Assembly (NCBI GenBank): GCA_041690255.1
Contig: JAWLHU010000008.1
Coordinates: 1 to 64,000 of the forward strand
Length of the DNA: 64,000 bases
Direction: 5' to 3'
Source of the DNA: JAWLHU01 sp041690255
GTDB taxonomy: Bacteria > Bacillota > Sulfobacillia > Symbiobacteriales > Symbiobacteriaceae
The notes under the pieces were generated by a model. It saw only the letters and a list, made by a program, of their open reading frames with translations. It was not told the origin of the DNA and did not search any database. The translations under genes were made by a program, and so were the position numbers. Shown here piece by piece: positions 27,024 to 34,507 of the stretch (within the stretch, counting starts at the first letter, position 1; every line of letters begins with the position of its first letter).

Positions 27024-27061
27024 CGACAAGCCCGCAGGTGGGGGGACCTGCGGGCTTGTCG
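27024..27061. terminator. perfect 16-bp hairpin after the dehydratase gene
   Basis: CGACAAGCCCGCAGGT (27024-27039) pairs perfectly with 27046-27061 around a run of six G. No T-tract follows on the plus strand. Confidence 0.7.
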
Positions 27062-27327
27062 CCAGTATGGAACCGTTTTGGGGGGTTATAGGAGCCGTCG
27101 GGGGGGATGACGGCGGGCCTAACAGATGGAGGACCTCGTCGAACTCTGTCGGTTTCTGTCTCTTATTCTACCTTATTCGGCATATATTGCCATAGGACTT
27201 GAGTCCTATCTTTTGGCATCCTAAGCCTGGGACCTCATGCATATCCAACGGGCAGGAAAACGGGTATCACGTCCAGAAAGTCTACGAGATCACAGGGTGA
27301 CGCCGAGAGAGGGAGGAGGGGTACCTC
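27062..27327 (+). other. intergenic region before ywlC
   Basis: With the preceding hairpin this makes a 319-base gap. It is locally AT-rich around 27155-27215, contains the palindromes GGCA-tatat-TGCC and AGGACT-tg-AGTCCT, and probably holds the promoter of the ywlC operon. I see no ORF or recognised RNA. Confidence 0.45.
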
Positions 27328-28392
27328 GTGGAACACTTGGTTGCGGGAACCCGAGTGCTGCGGGTAAACGCAGTCCATCCCGAACCTGAGACCATTGCCA
27401 AGGCAGCCGAACTGGTCCGCCGCGGCGAGGTGGTGGCTTTCCCCACCGAGACCGTCTACGGGCTGGGCGCCAGCGCGATCGACGGCGCCGCCGTGGCTCA
27501 GATCTTCACGGCAAAGGGGCGCCCCTCGGACAATCCGCTCATTGTTCATGTGGCCGATCGAGAGTCACTGTCCTCGGTTGTGAGCGTCGTACCGCAGAGC
27601 GCCGAGAAACTGATCGAGAGATTCTGGCCCGGACCGCTCACCCTGGTCCTGCCCAAGCGGGAGACCATTCCGGGTGAAGTGACCTGTGGCCTTCAGACCG
27701 TGGGGGTGCGCATGCCAGCTCATCCGGTTGCGCTGGCGCTGATCCGGGCAGCCGGGGTACCGCTGGCAGCTCCAAGCGCCAACCGTTCAGGCCGGCCCAG
27801 CCCGACCGCTGCCGAGCATGTGCTGGAGGACCTTGCCGGGAGGATCCCGCTGGTGCTGGACGGTGGAGAGACGGGTCTTGGCCTGGAGTCTACCGTGATC
27901 GACATGACGGTCGACCCGCCGGTTCTGCTGCGCCCGGGAGGAGTGACCTTGGAGCAGATTTGTGCGGAGATCGGCCCTGTCGAAGTGGCCTCGGCCGTTC
28001 TTGGGGGAGACGCAGGCGAGGCGCCCCGCTCTCCCGGCATGAAGTACGCCCACTATGCCCCCAAAGCGCACGTGGTCCTGGTTGAGGGGCCCGTTCTCCA
28101 AATGCAGGAGAAGATCCGGGACCTGAGCCGGGAGTACGAAGACGAAGGCAAGCGGGTCGGAATCATGTGCAGCAATGAGAGTCGTGGGGTCTACCAAGCC
28201 CAGGTGATCTTGGAGTATGGTACGCGGGAAGACCTGGCCGGCGTCGCAAGCGACCTGTTCTCCACTCTCCGTGCATTTGACCGCCACGGGGTAGACGTAA
28301 TCCTCGCCGAGGGGGTACCTGCCAGCGGCATCGGCCTGGCGATCATGAATCGGCTGCGGCGAGCGGCGGCCGGGCAGGTGGTCCGGGTATGA
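27328..28392 (+). CDS. ywlC: threonylcarbamoyl-AMP synthase (Sua5/YwlC)
   Basis: A 354-residue Sua5-type enzyme that makes threonylcarbamoyl-AMP from threonine, bicarbonate and ATP for the t6A modification of tRNA. The YrdC domain (about 15-210) carries the FPTETVYGLGA, KGRPSDNPLIVH and SANRSGRPSPT motifs, and the C-terminal Sua5 domain (about 230-354) is complete. GTG 27328 follows GGGAGGAGG. Its end overlaps ywlE by ATGA. The order ywlC, ywlE, rpiB, ywlG, upp, atp resembles Bacillus, where glyA lies between ywlG and upp; glyA is missing here. Confidence 0.95.
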   Translation: MEHLVAGTRVLRVNAVHPEPETIAKAAELVRRGEVVAFPTETVYGLGASAIDGAAVAQIFTAKGRPSDNPLIVHVADRESLSSVVSVVPQSAEKLIERFWPGPLTLVLPKRETIPGEVTCGLQTVGVRMPAHPVALALIRAAGVPLAAPSANRSGRPSPTAAEHVLEDLAGRIPLVLDGGETGLGLESTVIDMTVDPPVLLRPGGVTLEQICAEIGPVEVASAVLGGDAGEAPRSPGMKYAHYAPKAHVVLVEGPVLQMQEKIRDLSREYEDEGKRVGIMCSNESRGVYQAQVILEYGTREDLAGVASDLFSTLRAFDRHGVDVILAEGVPASGIGLAIMNRLRRAAAGQVVRV

Positions 28393-28859
28393 GTATCCGC
28401 CGGGTACTGCTCGTCTGCACGGGCAACACCTGCCGCAGTCCCATGGCAGCGGTCCTGCTCAGGCACCTCTGGGCCCAGGCTGACCCGGGCTGGGATTTGG
28501 AGGTTGCTTCCGCTGGGACCGGTGCCTTCCCGGGTATGCCCGCAACCGATCATGCGATGACTGCCATGCGAGAACGAGGGATTGATCTCTCCGGGCACCG
28601 GTCACAGGTGCTGCCGGACGTCAGTGGCTTTGACCTGGTGCTGACCATGACACGCGGCCACCGCGATGCAATTCTCGCCCGGCAGCCTGCCATGAGCGGC
28701 CGAGTCTTCACCCTGGCCGAATACGCCGGAGCCGGGCAAGATGTGCCCGACCCCTTCGGCGGGCCCCTCTATGCCTATCAACAGACAGCAAAGACACTGG
28801 AATCCATGTTGCAGGCAGTCATCAACCGAATTCGTACCGAGGGGAGAGCTGCAGAATGA
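28389..28859 (+). CDS. ywlE: low-molecular-weight protein arginine phosphatase (YwlE type)
   Basis: A 156-residue LMW phosphatase. The P-loop CTGNTCRS places Thr14 where Bacillus YwlE has Thr11, the residue that makes the pocket specific for phosphoarginine rather than phosphotyrosine, so it probably reverses McsB arginine phosphorylation. The general-acid Asp lies in VPDPFGGPLYAYQQT. It overlaps ywlC before it and rpiB after it by four bases each, indicating translational coupling. Confidence 0.92.
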   Translation: MSIRRVLLVCTGNTCRSPMAAVLLRHLWAQADPGWDLEVASAGTGAFPGMPATDHAMTAMRERGIDLSGHRSQVLPDVSGFDLVLTMTRGHRDAILARQPAMSGRVFTLAEYAGAGQDVPDPFGGPLYAYQQTAKTLESMLQAVINRIRTEGRAAE

Positions 28860-29296
28860 AAGTGGCTATTGGCTCCGATCATGGCGGTCTCGATCTTAAG
28901 GAGACCGTCATTTCCGTGCTCAAAGGGCTCCAGATTGAGGTCGAGGATCTCGGCACCCACGATCGCAACTCTTGCGACTATCCGGATTATGCTCAGAAGG
29001 TGGCCAACGCCGTTGCCGCTGGCGAGTATAATCGAGGTGTCCTGATCTGTGGCACCGGAATCGGCATGTCAATAGCGGCCAACAAGGTCCAGGGGATCCG
29101 TGCCGCCCTGTGCAACGAAGTCTACTCGGCGCAAATGGCTCGCGCCCATAATGACGCGAATATCATCTGCATGGGTGCAAGGGTGGTCGGAACTGGTGTG
29201 GCAGCCGAAATCGTCAAAGCCTTTTTCACAACTGAGCACGAGGGCGGCCGCCATACCGGGCGTGTCGCGAAGATCCATCTGATCGAGCAGAAGTAG
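28856..29296 (+). CDS. rpiB: ribose-5-phosphate isomerase B
   Basis: A 146-residue RpiB/LacAB-type isomerase that interconverts ribulose 5-phosphate and ribose 5-phosphate. The phosphate-binding segment IGSDHGGLDLKE at the N-terminus and the active-site cysteine in LICGTGIGMSIAANK are present, as is the conserved RAHNDANIICMGAR stretch. The start overlaps the ywlE stop (ATGA). The next gene follows after 12 bases with its own GGAGGAG site. Confidence 0.95.
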   Translation: MKVAIGSDHGGLDLKETVISVLKGLQIEVEDLGTHDRNSCDYPDYAQKVANAVAAGEYNRGVLICGTGIGMSIAANKVQGIRAALCNEVYSAQMARAHNDANIICMGARVVGTGVAAEIVKAFFTTEHEGGRHTGRVAKIHLIEQK

Positions 29297-29308
29297 GAGG
29301 AGACGCCT

Positions 29309-29869
29309 ATGGACGACGCTCAGTTTCTGGCGCAGGTTCGCACGGAGGTGTCGGCGGCAGTAGAGGAACTCCTCTCTGTGGCAAACCTTAAGCCGGGCCA
29401 AGTGCTCGTGGTTGGATGCAGCACGAGCGAAGTCGCCGGTCAGCGCATCGGGACGTCGGGAAGTGATGCGGTGGCCAGGGCGGTCTTGGAGCCGCTTTGG
29501 GATCTCACCCAACGACACGGGATCTATCTGGCATGCCAGTGCTGCGAGCACCTGAACCGAGCCCTGGTCGTCCAACGGGAGGCGGCGGAGCGCTACCACT
29601 GGGACGAGGTGACCGTCATTCCTGTGCCGAAGGCCGGCGGAGCGTTCGCAGCTCGGGCCATGCACCACATGCCAGGGGCTGTGGTCGTGGAGGAAGTAGC
29701 GGCCCACGCAGGCCTTGATATCGGCTTGACTCTGATCGGAATGCACCTGAAGCGAGTGGCCGTTCCTGTCCGCCTAAAGACCCTCACGATCGGACAAGCT
29801 CGAATCACCGCCGCACGGACCCGGCCGAAGCTAATCGGCGGCGAGCGCGCGGTCTACCGACTTGATTAA
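29309..29869 (+). CDS. ywlG: TIGR01440/DUF436 family protein (YwlG)
   Basis: A 186-residue protein of the family found next to rpiB in Firmicutes. The segments LVVGCSTSEVAGQRIG and LACQCCEHLNRALV, the latter with paired cysteines, are characteristic. No biochemical role is established for the family; a thiolase-like fold has been proposed. GGAGGAGACGCCT precedes the ATG. The stop is followed after 13 bases by upp. Confidence 0.9.
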   Translation: MDDAQFLAQVRTEVSAAVEELLSVANLKPGQVLVVGCSTSEVAGQRIGTSGSDAVARAVLEPLWDLTQRHGIYLACQCCEHLNRALVVQREAAERYHWDEVTVIPVPKAGGAFAARAMHHMPGAVVVEEVAAHAGLDIGLTLIGMHLKRVAVPVRLKTLTIGQARITAARTRPKLIGGERAVYRLD

Positions 29870-29882
29870 GGGAGAGAACATC

Positions 29883-30512
29883 ATGTCAAGGGTCGTTGTG
29901 ATCGATCATCCGCTCATCAAGCACAAGCTCTCCATGATTCGTGACAAGGAGACCGGCTCCAAGGATTTCCGTGAGCTCGTGAACGAGGTCGCCATGCTCA
30001 TGGCCTATGAGGTCACCCGTGACCTGCCGACCGAAGAGGTCGAGGTCGAGACCCCTGTGGCGATTGCGAAGTGCCACCGCCTCACCGGCGAGAAGGTTGG
30101 GATCATCCCGATCCTCCGGGCCGGTCTCGGCATGGTGCAGGGCATTCTCAATCTCTATCCGACTGCCCGTGTCGGTCACATCGGGCTCTATCGCGATCCG
30201 GAGACGCTGAAGCCAGTGGAGTACTACTGCAAGCTGCCGAGCGATCTGCCCGAGCGCGAGCTGATTGTTGTGGATCCCATGCTGGCGACGGGTGGCTCCG
30301 TCGTGGCGGCCATCGACCTGGTCAAGCGCAAGGGTGGCGTGAAGATCAAGCTGCTCTCTCTGATCGCGGCGCCCGAGGGCATTAAGGTGGTACAAGAAGC
30401 CCATCCGGATGTGGACATTTTCACAGCGGCCGTCGATGATCACCTGAACGACCACGCATATATCATCCCAGGTCTCGGCGATGCAGGAGATCGGCTTTTC
30501 GGCACGAAGTAG
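29883..30512 (+). CDS. upp: uracil phosphoribosyltransferase
   Basis: A 209-residue enzyme that salvages uracil with PRPP to form UMP. The PRPP-binding motif VVDPMLATGGSVVAA, the flexible-loop segment ILRAGLGM and the C-terminal uracil-binding PGLGDAGDR are conserved. ATG 29883 follows AAGGGAGAG; the frame is open slightly upstream inside ywlG. A GC hairpin with a T-run follows, so a fraction of transcripts probably stops here. Confidence 0.96.
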   Translation: MSRVVVIDHPLIKHKLSMIRDKETGSKDFRELVNEVAMLMAYEVTRDLPTEEVEVETPVAIAKCHRLTGEKVGIIPILRAGLGMVQGILNLYPTARVGHIGLYRDPETLKPVEYYCKLPSDLPERELIVVDPMLATGGSVVAAIDLVKRKGGVKIKLLSLIAAPEGIKVVQEAHPDVDIFTAAVDDHLNDHAYIIPGLGDAGDRLFGTK

Positions 30513-30534
30513 GGGGCAACATGCCCCCTTTTCT
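30511..30534 (+). terminator. terminator or attenuator after upp
   Basis: AGGGGGC (30511-30517) pairs with GCCCCCT (30523-30529) and TTTTC follows. The first arm overlaps the upp stop codon. Confidence 0.7.
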
Positions 30535-30562
30535 CATTTTTGGTTGGAGGTGCGAAACCCCC

Positions 30563-31000
30563 ATGGCTCGCCCTAGTTGGGACGAATACTTTATGGAGCT
30601 TGCGCAGGTAGTGTCAAAACGTTCCACGTGCAACCGGCGGTCCGTGGGTGCCGTCTTAGTAAGAGACAAACGGATTCTGACGACTGGGTACAACGGGTCC
30701 CCTCCTGGTCTCCCCCACTGCCACGATGAGGGCTGCCTCCTTGTGGACGGCCATTGTGTGCGTGCGATCCATGCCGAGCAGAATGCGATCATCCAGGCAG
30801 CAGTGCACGGCATCGACATCCGGGGTGCCACCTGCTACGTAACGAGCAGTCCCTGCGTTCACTGCGCCAAAATGTTGATCGGGGCCGGTATCGTACGCAT
30901 CGTCTACCAGGACAGCTACACCGAGCAGATCGGGTTTGACATGGCCCGGCAGGCAGGCGTTGTTATGGAGAGATTTGGGGACAAGGGGGAGCAGGCGTGA
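30563..31000 (+). CDS. dCMP/cytidine deaminase family protein (ComEB-like)
   Basis: A 145-residue zinc deaminase, probably dCMP deaminase, which makes dUMP for thymidylate synthesis. The zinc motif HAEQNAI and the PCVHCAK cysteines are intact, with an additional cysteine and histidine set (CHDEGC) typical of dCMP deaminases. ATG 30563 is 10-12 bases after GGAGG. Its final codons overlap the next gene (GTGA). Assignment between dCMP deaminase and a broader deaminase rests on overall similarity. Confidence 0.92.
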   Translation: MARPSWDEYFMELAQVVSKRSTCNRRSVGAVLVRDKRILTTGYNGSPPGLPHCHDEGCLLVDGHCVRAIHAEQNAIIQAAVHGIDIRGATCYVTSSPCVHCAKMLIGAGIVRIVYQDSYTEQIGFDMARQAGVVMERFGDKGEQA

Positions 31001-31311
31001 GAACCAAGACCATTGCGCTCCCCCAGCTGTCCAAGATCCGACCGACGGTCGAATCAACGGCTCTGAAGCTCATGGAGGAGTCCGGTGAGCTGGCGGCGGC
31101 CCTGGCCCGTTTTAAGGGATACGGCGGAATTCAGGTTACCACCCGGGACCGGCGGGAACTCGCGAAAGACTGCGCTCGGGAATTGCTGGATGTGGCCCAG
31201 ACCGCGATTACGCTCATGTTCGTGCTGGAAGAGCAATATGGCATCGATGTGGAAAACGTTGTCGCAGAGCATGTCCAGAAACTGATCGATAAGGGCTACC
31301 TTGACCTTTGA
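30997..31311 (+). CDS. MazG-like nucleotide pyrophosphohydrolase
   Basis: A 104-residue all-alpha NTP-pyrophosphatase-like protein. The KLMEESGELAAAL helix and the RELLDVAQTAITLM helix carry the acidic residues (EExxE and ELxD) that bind magnesium in MazG and dUTPase-like enzymes. It probably cleans up non-canonical or excess nucleotides. The GTG start overlaps the dCMP deaminase stop. The end of the gene holds the promoter of tagO. Confidence 0.85.
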   Translation: MRTKTIALPQLSKIRPTVESTALKLMEESGELAAALARFKGYGGIQVTTRDRRELAKDCARELLDVAQTAITLMFVLEEQYGIDVENVVAEHVQKLIDKGYLDL

Positions 31312-31336
31312 CATTCTGGTCGCTCGCGAGTAGAAT
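31308..31336 (+). promoter_or_regulatory. sigma-A promoter for tagO
   Basis: TTGACA (31308-31313) and TAGAAT (31331-31336) are exactly 17 bases apart. The -35 box overlaps the stop codon of the preceding gene. Confidence 0.8.
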
Positions 31337-31400
31337 CCTTGTTGTTATGTCACGCGTAGATCGCGGGCTGGCAACTATCCTCTACTCGTAACGAGTGATC

Positions 31401-31423
31401 GGCTGATCGTTAAACGATCAGCC
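31401..31423. repeat. perfect 10-bp inverted repeat in the tagO leader
   Basis: GGCTGATCGT (31401-31410) and ACGATCAGCC (31414-31423) flank TAA. It lies about 65 bases after the -10 box and just before the ribosome site. It could be an operator or an RNA hairpin affecting translation; no T-run follows. Confidence 0.6.
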
Positions 31424-31445
31424 TTGGCTAGGAGTGAACACACTA

Positions 31446-32495
31446 ATGTTGAACGTAGGCATGGTCTTTGGTCTGGCACTGGTCGCGTCGCTGCTCCTGA
31501 CGCCACTTGCCCGCCGGCTGGCCCTTCGTACGGGGATTGTCGCCAAGGTCGTCTCCCGGAGCGTTCACACGGAGCCCAAGCCCTTTCTGGGCGGCCTGGC
31601 TATGTACCTGGCCTTCGCGGCCGCGGTTCTTGCCGGTGGCGGTGCAACCGATAACGGGGTCCTGGGGATTCTCGTCTGCGCGGGTCTGATCATGCTCCTC
31701 GGCGTCGTAGATGACAAGGTCGCCCTGTCAGCCAAGGTCAAGTTCGCCGGTCAGTTGGCGATTGCCGCTCTCCTGGTCTTCGGTTTTGACGTCGTGATCG
31801 CCGGCATTCACAGCCCGCTCGGAGATCAGTGGGTCTCCTTCCCGGAGTGGGCCAGCGGCCCGCTTACCATCCTCTGGATCGTCTCGTTTGTAAACGTCAT
31901 GAACTTCATTGATGGTCTTGACGGCCTGGCGGCCGGAATCTCGACCATCGGTGCTCTGACACTGCTCCTGGTCTCCATGCAGCAGAACCTCGCCTCAGCC
32001 GTGATACTGTCTGCGGCACTGGCGGGTGCGGCGGTTGGATTCCTGCGGTATAACTTCAATCCGGCGAAGATCTTTATGGGCGACGCCGGCTCCATGTTCC
32101 TTGGATTCACGCTGGCTGCCCTCTCCGTTCATGGGGTGCTGAAGAGTGCCCTCGCGGTTTCGGTGGTTGTGCCGATTCTCGCCGTTGCGGTTCCGATTTT
32201 CGATACCGCCTTCGCCATTATTCGCCGTCTCGCTGCCGGTCGCTCGATCGGTGAGGCGGACAAGGATCACCTGCACCACAGGCTGCTCCGACTTGGGCTC
32301 TCCCATCGGAATACCGTTCTGGTCATGTGGGCAGTTTCAGCCTGGCTTGGTCTATCGGCCGTAGCCGTGACCGAGGTCCCGTTGGGACAGGCGCTCCTGA
32401 TCGTCGGTGTGGTGCTCGTCGGAATCATTCTCGGCGCTCGCAAACTCGGGCTCCTGGAGATCTCTGAGGCCAAGCCAAAGAATCTGGGTCAGTAA
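31446..32495 (+). CDS. tagO: undecaprenyl-phosphate N-acetylglucosaminyl 1-phosphate transferase
   Basis: A 349-residue polytopic membrane enzyme of the MraY/WecA/TagO family. It transfers GlcNAc-1-phosphate from UDP-GlcNAc to undecaprenyl phosphate, starting teichoic acid or other wall-polymer synthesis. The catalytic segments VVDDK, FIDGLDGLAAG and FMGDAGSMFLGF are intact, as is HLHHRLLRLG near the C-terminus. About ten membrane helices are visible. ATG 31446 is about 11 bases after GGAG; the GTG at 31434 overlaps that site. WecB, which makes UDP-ManNAc, follows after a terminator. Confidence 0.93.
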   Translation: MLNVGMVFGLALVASLLLTPLARRLALRTGIVAKVVSRSVHTEPKPFLGGLAMYLAFAAAVLAGGGATDNGVLGILVCAGLIMLLGVVDDKVALSAKVKFAGQLAIAALLVFGFDVVIAGIHSPLGDQWVSFPEWASGPLTILWIVSFVNVMNFIDGLDGLAAGISTIGALTLLLVSMQQNLASAVILSAALAGAAVGFLRYNFNPAKIFMGDAGSMFLGFTLAALSVHGVLKSALAVSVVVPILAVAVPIFDTAFAIIRRLAAGRSIGEADKDHLHHRLLRLGLSHRNTVLVMWAVSAWLGLSAVAVTEVPLGQALLIVGVVLVGIILGARKLGLLEISEAKPKNLGQ

Positions 32496-32509
32496 ATCGG
32501 GGAACAAAG

Positions 32510-32547
32510 GAGGGTAAGAGGCAACCACCTCTTACCCTCTTTTTTTA
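32510..32547 (+). terminator. strong intrinsic terminator after tagO
   Basis: GAGGGTAAGAGG (32510-32521) pairs with CCTCTTACCCTC (32528-32539) and is followed by eight T. Confidence 0.95.
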
Positions 32548-32570
32548 CCGGTACCATAGGAGGAAGAAAC

Positions 32571-33731
32571 GTGTCGGAACGTCGCAAGATCATGACCGTT
32601 TTTGGGTCGCGTCCGGAAGGAATCAAGATGGCCCCTGTGATTCGTGCCCTTCAGAGTCGTTCTGACTGGTTTGAGACCGTCGTAGTCTCGACGGGGCAGC
32701 ACCGTGAGCAACTCGACCTGGTGTTTGAGGCCTTTAACCTACGCCCCGACTACGACTTGGCGATCATGCAGCCAAGGCAGACCCTGATCCAGATCATGGC
32801 CCGCGCCCTCTCCGGGCTCGACGAGGTATTGGCGAAGGAAAAGCCGGACCTGATCCTGGTTCACGGTGACACCCACACCACGGCGGCGGGCTCGCTGGCG
32901 GCCTTCTACCACAAGATCCCGCTGGGGCATGTCGAAGCGGGCCTCCGCACGTTCGACAAATACAACCCCTACCCCGAGGAGATCAACCGGCGCATGGCTG
33001 GGATCATGTCCGACATCCACTTCGCTCCCACGCCACTCTCCCGGGAGAACTTGCTCAGCGAGCGCACCCAGGCCGAGACTGTCTTCGTGACGGGCCAGAC
33101 TGGGGTGGATGCCGCCCTGCAGATTCTTGCGCAGGAGCATACCTTTGCCGCACCGGAGTTGCGCGAGATCGACTTCACTAAGCACCGGGTAATCGCAATG
33201 ACTGCCCACCGGCGGGAGAACCTGGGCGAGCCCATGCAGAACATGTTCCGGGCCGTACGGGACCTCGTGGAGAAGCATGAGGATGTCCTGTTGGTCTATG
33301 CCGTTCACCTTAACCCGGCTGTTCGGGAGATCGCCTTCCCGATCCTGGGCAACCATCCCCGGATCAAGCTGCTCGACCCACTGCCCTACCCGGACATGAT
33401 CCACCTGGCAGCCCGTTCCTATATGGCCATGACCGATTCGGGTGGGATTCAGGAGGAGACTCCGTCCATGGGTGTCCCGCATATCGTCATGCGGGAGACC
33501 ACCGAGCGTCCGGAGGCGGTAGACGCAGGTGTGATCATCCTGGCGGGCACCTCGTACGCCGGGGTGTACGGAGCCGGCGAACGACTGCTCAATGAGCCGG
33601 CCCTTTATCGGCAGATGGCCCAGGCGCAGAATCCCTTTGGCGATGGGCATGCTAGTGAACGGATTGCCGATTATCTGGGATGGAAGTTTGGGTTCAAGCC
33701 AGACAAGCCTGAAGAGTTCCGGGTTGGGTAG
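32571..33731 (+). CDS. wecB: UDP-N-acetylglucosamine 2-epimerase
   Basis: A 386-residue GT-B fold epimerase that interconverts UDP-GlcNAc and UDP-ManNAc for wall polysaccharide or teichoic acid linkage units. The N-terminal FGSRPEGIKMAP motif differs slightly from the usual GTRPE(A)IKMAP. The VHGDT, HVEAGLR, TAHRREN and DSGGIQEE motifs are intact. GTG 32571 follows AGGAGG. A terminator separates it from tagO, but the two function in one pathway, and this gene pair precedes atp in other Firmicutes. Confidence 0.95.
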   Translation: MSERRKIMTVFGSRPEGIKMAPVIRALQSRSDWFETVVVSTGQHREQLDLVFEAFNLRPDYDLAIMQPRQTLIQIMARALSGLDEVLAKEKPDLILVHGDTHTTAAGSLAAFYHKIPLGHVEAGLRTFDKYNPYPEEINRRMAGIMSDIHFAPTPLSRENLLSERTQAETVFVTGQTGVDAALQILAQEHTFAAPELREIDFTKHRVIAMTAHRRENLGEPMQNMFRAVRDLVEKHEDVLLVYAVHLNPAVREIAFPILGNHPRIKLLDPLPYPDMIHLAARSYMAMTDSGGIQEETPSMGVPHIVMRETTERPEAVDAGVIILAGTSYAGVYGAGERLLNEPALYRQMAQAQNPFGDGHASERIADYLGWKFGFKPDKPEEFRVG

Positions 33732-33743
33732 TGAGGTTCTAAC

Positions 33744-33776
33744 CCATATGGCCTATAGATCTAGGCCATATGGCCT
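33744..33776. repeat. nested palindromes upstream of the ATP synthase promoter
   Basis: CCATATGGCCTA (33744-33755) and TAGGCCATATGG (33762-33773) form a perfect 12-bp inverted repeat around TAGATC. The second arm with its flank is itself a 14-bp palindrome, AGGCCATATGGCCT (33763-33776). It lies about 80 bases before the atp -35 box and just after wecB. It could be an operator or a hairpin ending wecB, but no T-run follows. Confidence 0.6.
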
Positions 33777-33853
33777 AGTCCTAGATGCCATTGTGTTATC
33801 GACGCCCTAACCACTTGGAATGATTCAAATGCAGGCGCGAGACGCATTGCACC

Positions 33854-33882
33854 TTGTGTTTTGAAGGTCACTTTAGTATAAT
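33854..33882 (+). promoter_or_regulatory. sigma-A promoter for the atp operon
   Basis: TTGTGT (33854-33859) and TATAAT (33877-33882) are 17 bases apart, upstream of the first atp-operon gene. Confidence 0.65.
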
Positions 33883-33928
33883 CCGCTTTGGGGATTTAGC
33901 CGATTGTTTGGAGGAGGTAAGACTCGGG

Positions 33929-34195
33929 GTGTTTCACAAGACCCGAGAAAAGTCGCCATACTTCCTCGCAGCCATGGACTTTGGGTATACACTGCTCGCC
34001 TCCCTTGGGGTCTTCGGGTGGCTAGGGTGGTGGCTCGATGGCAAGTACAACACATCGCCTTTGTTCTTGATCGGAGGCGTGTTCCTGGGTCTTGCGGTCG
34101 GGTTCAATAGCCTGTTCAAGAAATTGGCGCTGATTGAGAAGGCACAGAAGGCGGCGAAGGATCGGGAGAAGAAACCGCCCGAGCCAAAGCCCTAA
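33929..34195 (+). CDS. atpZ: AtpZ/AtpI-like membrane protein
   Basis: An 88-residue protein with two membrane helices (about 15-35 and 40-62) and a basic C-terminus, matching the AtpZ type found at the head of atp operons. In Bacillus such proteins help the ATP synthase c-ring assemble and may aid magnesium supply. GTG 33929 is 11 bases after GGAGGAGG; the frame is open earlier but has no comparable site. The next gene encodes AtpI, so this operon has both leader proteins. Confidence 0.8.
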   Translation: MFHKTREKSPYFLAAMDFGYTLLASLGVFGWLGWWLDGKYNTSPLFLIGGVFLGLAVGFNSLFKKLALIEKAQKAAKDREKKPPEPKP

Positions 34196-34219
34196 CCCCG
34201 GTTTGGGGGTAGGACCTCC

Positions 34220-34507
34220 TTGGTTCATGTCGTGTTTGGGATTCTATATGGCGGACTGGTTGGGTACATTGGCAACCTCCTACTGTTTCGCAAGATGGAA
34301 AACAATCGACAGGCCGGTGTCGAGCCCCTCAGGGGAATCGGTGTGATCTTTTTCTTGCGATACCTGCTGGACGCTGTCGGTCTGCTGCTTCTGTACCTGA
34401 TCACGCGGAATGCAGTTGGGCTTGTCGCCGCCGCACTGAGTATTACCGTGGCGGTCAAGATATCACTCTATGTGGTTTTCACGCGGAAAGGGGGGAGATT
34501 TGATTGA
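34220..34507 (+). CDS. atpI: ATP synthase protein I (AtpI)
   Basis: A 95-residue hydrophobic protein with three to four membrane helices. It fits AtpI, a chaperone for c-ring assembly that lies before atpB in bacterial operons. TTG 34220 follows a GGGGGTAGG run at about 8 bases. It overlaps atpB by four bases. The N-terminal GGLVGYIGNLLLF segment resembles AtpI/UncI; sequence conservation in the family is low, so the call rests partly on position. Confidence 0.75.
   Translation: MVHVVFGILYGGLVGYIGNLLLFRKMENNRQAGVEPLRGIGVIFFLRYLLDAVGLLLLYLITRNAVGLVAAALSITVAVKISLYVVFTRKGGRFD

Noticed and set aside
27155..27215. AT-rich stretch before ywlC as a mobile-element scar
   Set aside because: Only short palindromes are present, without terminal repeats or a target duplication. 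A promoter region is the simpler reading.
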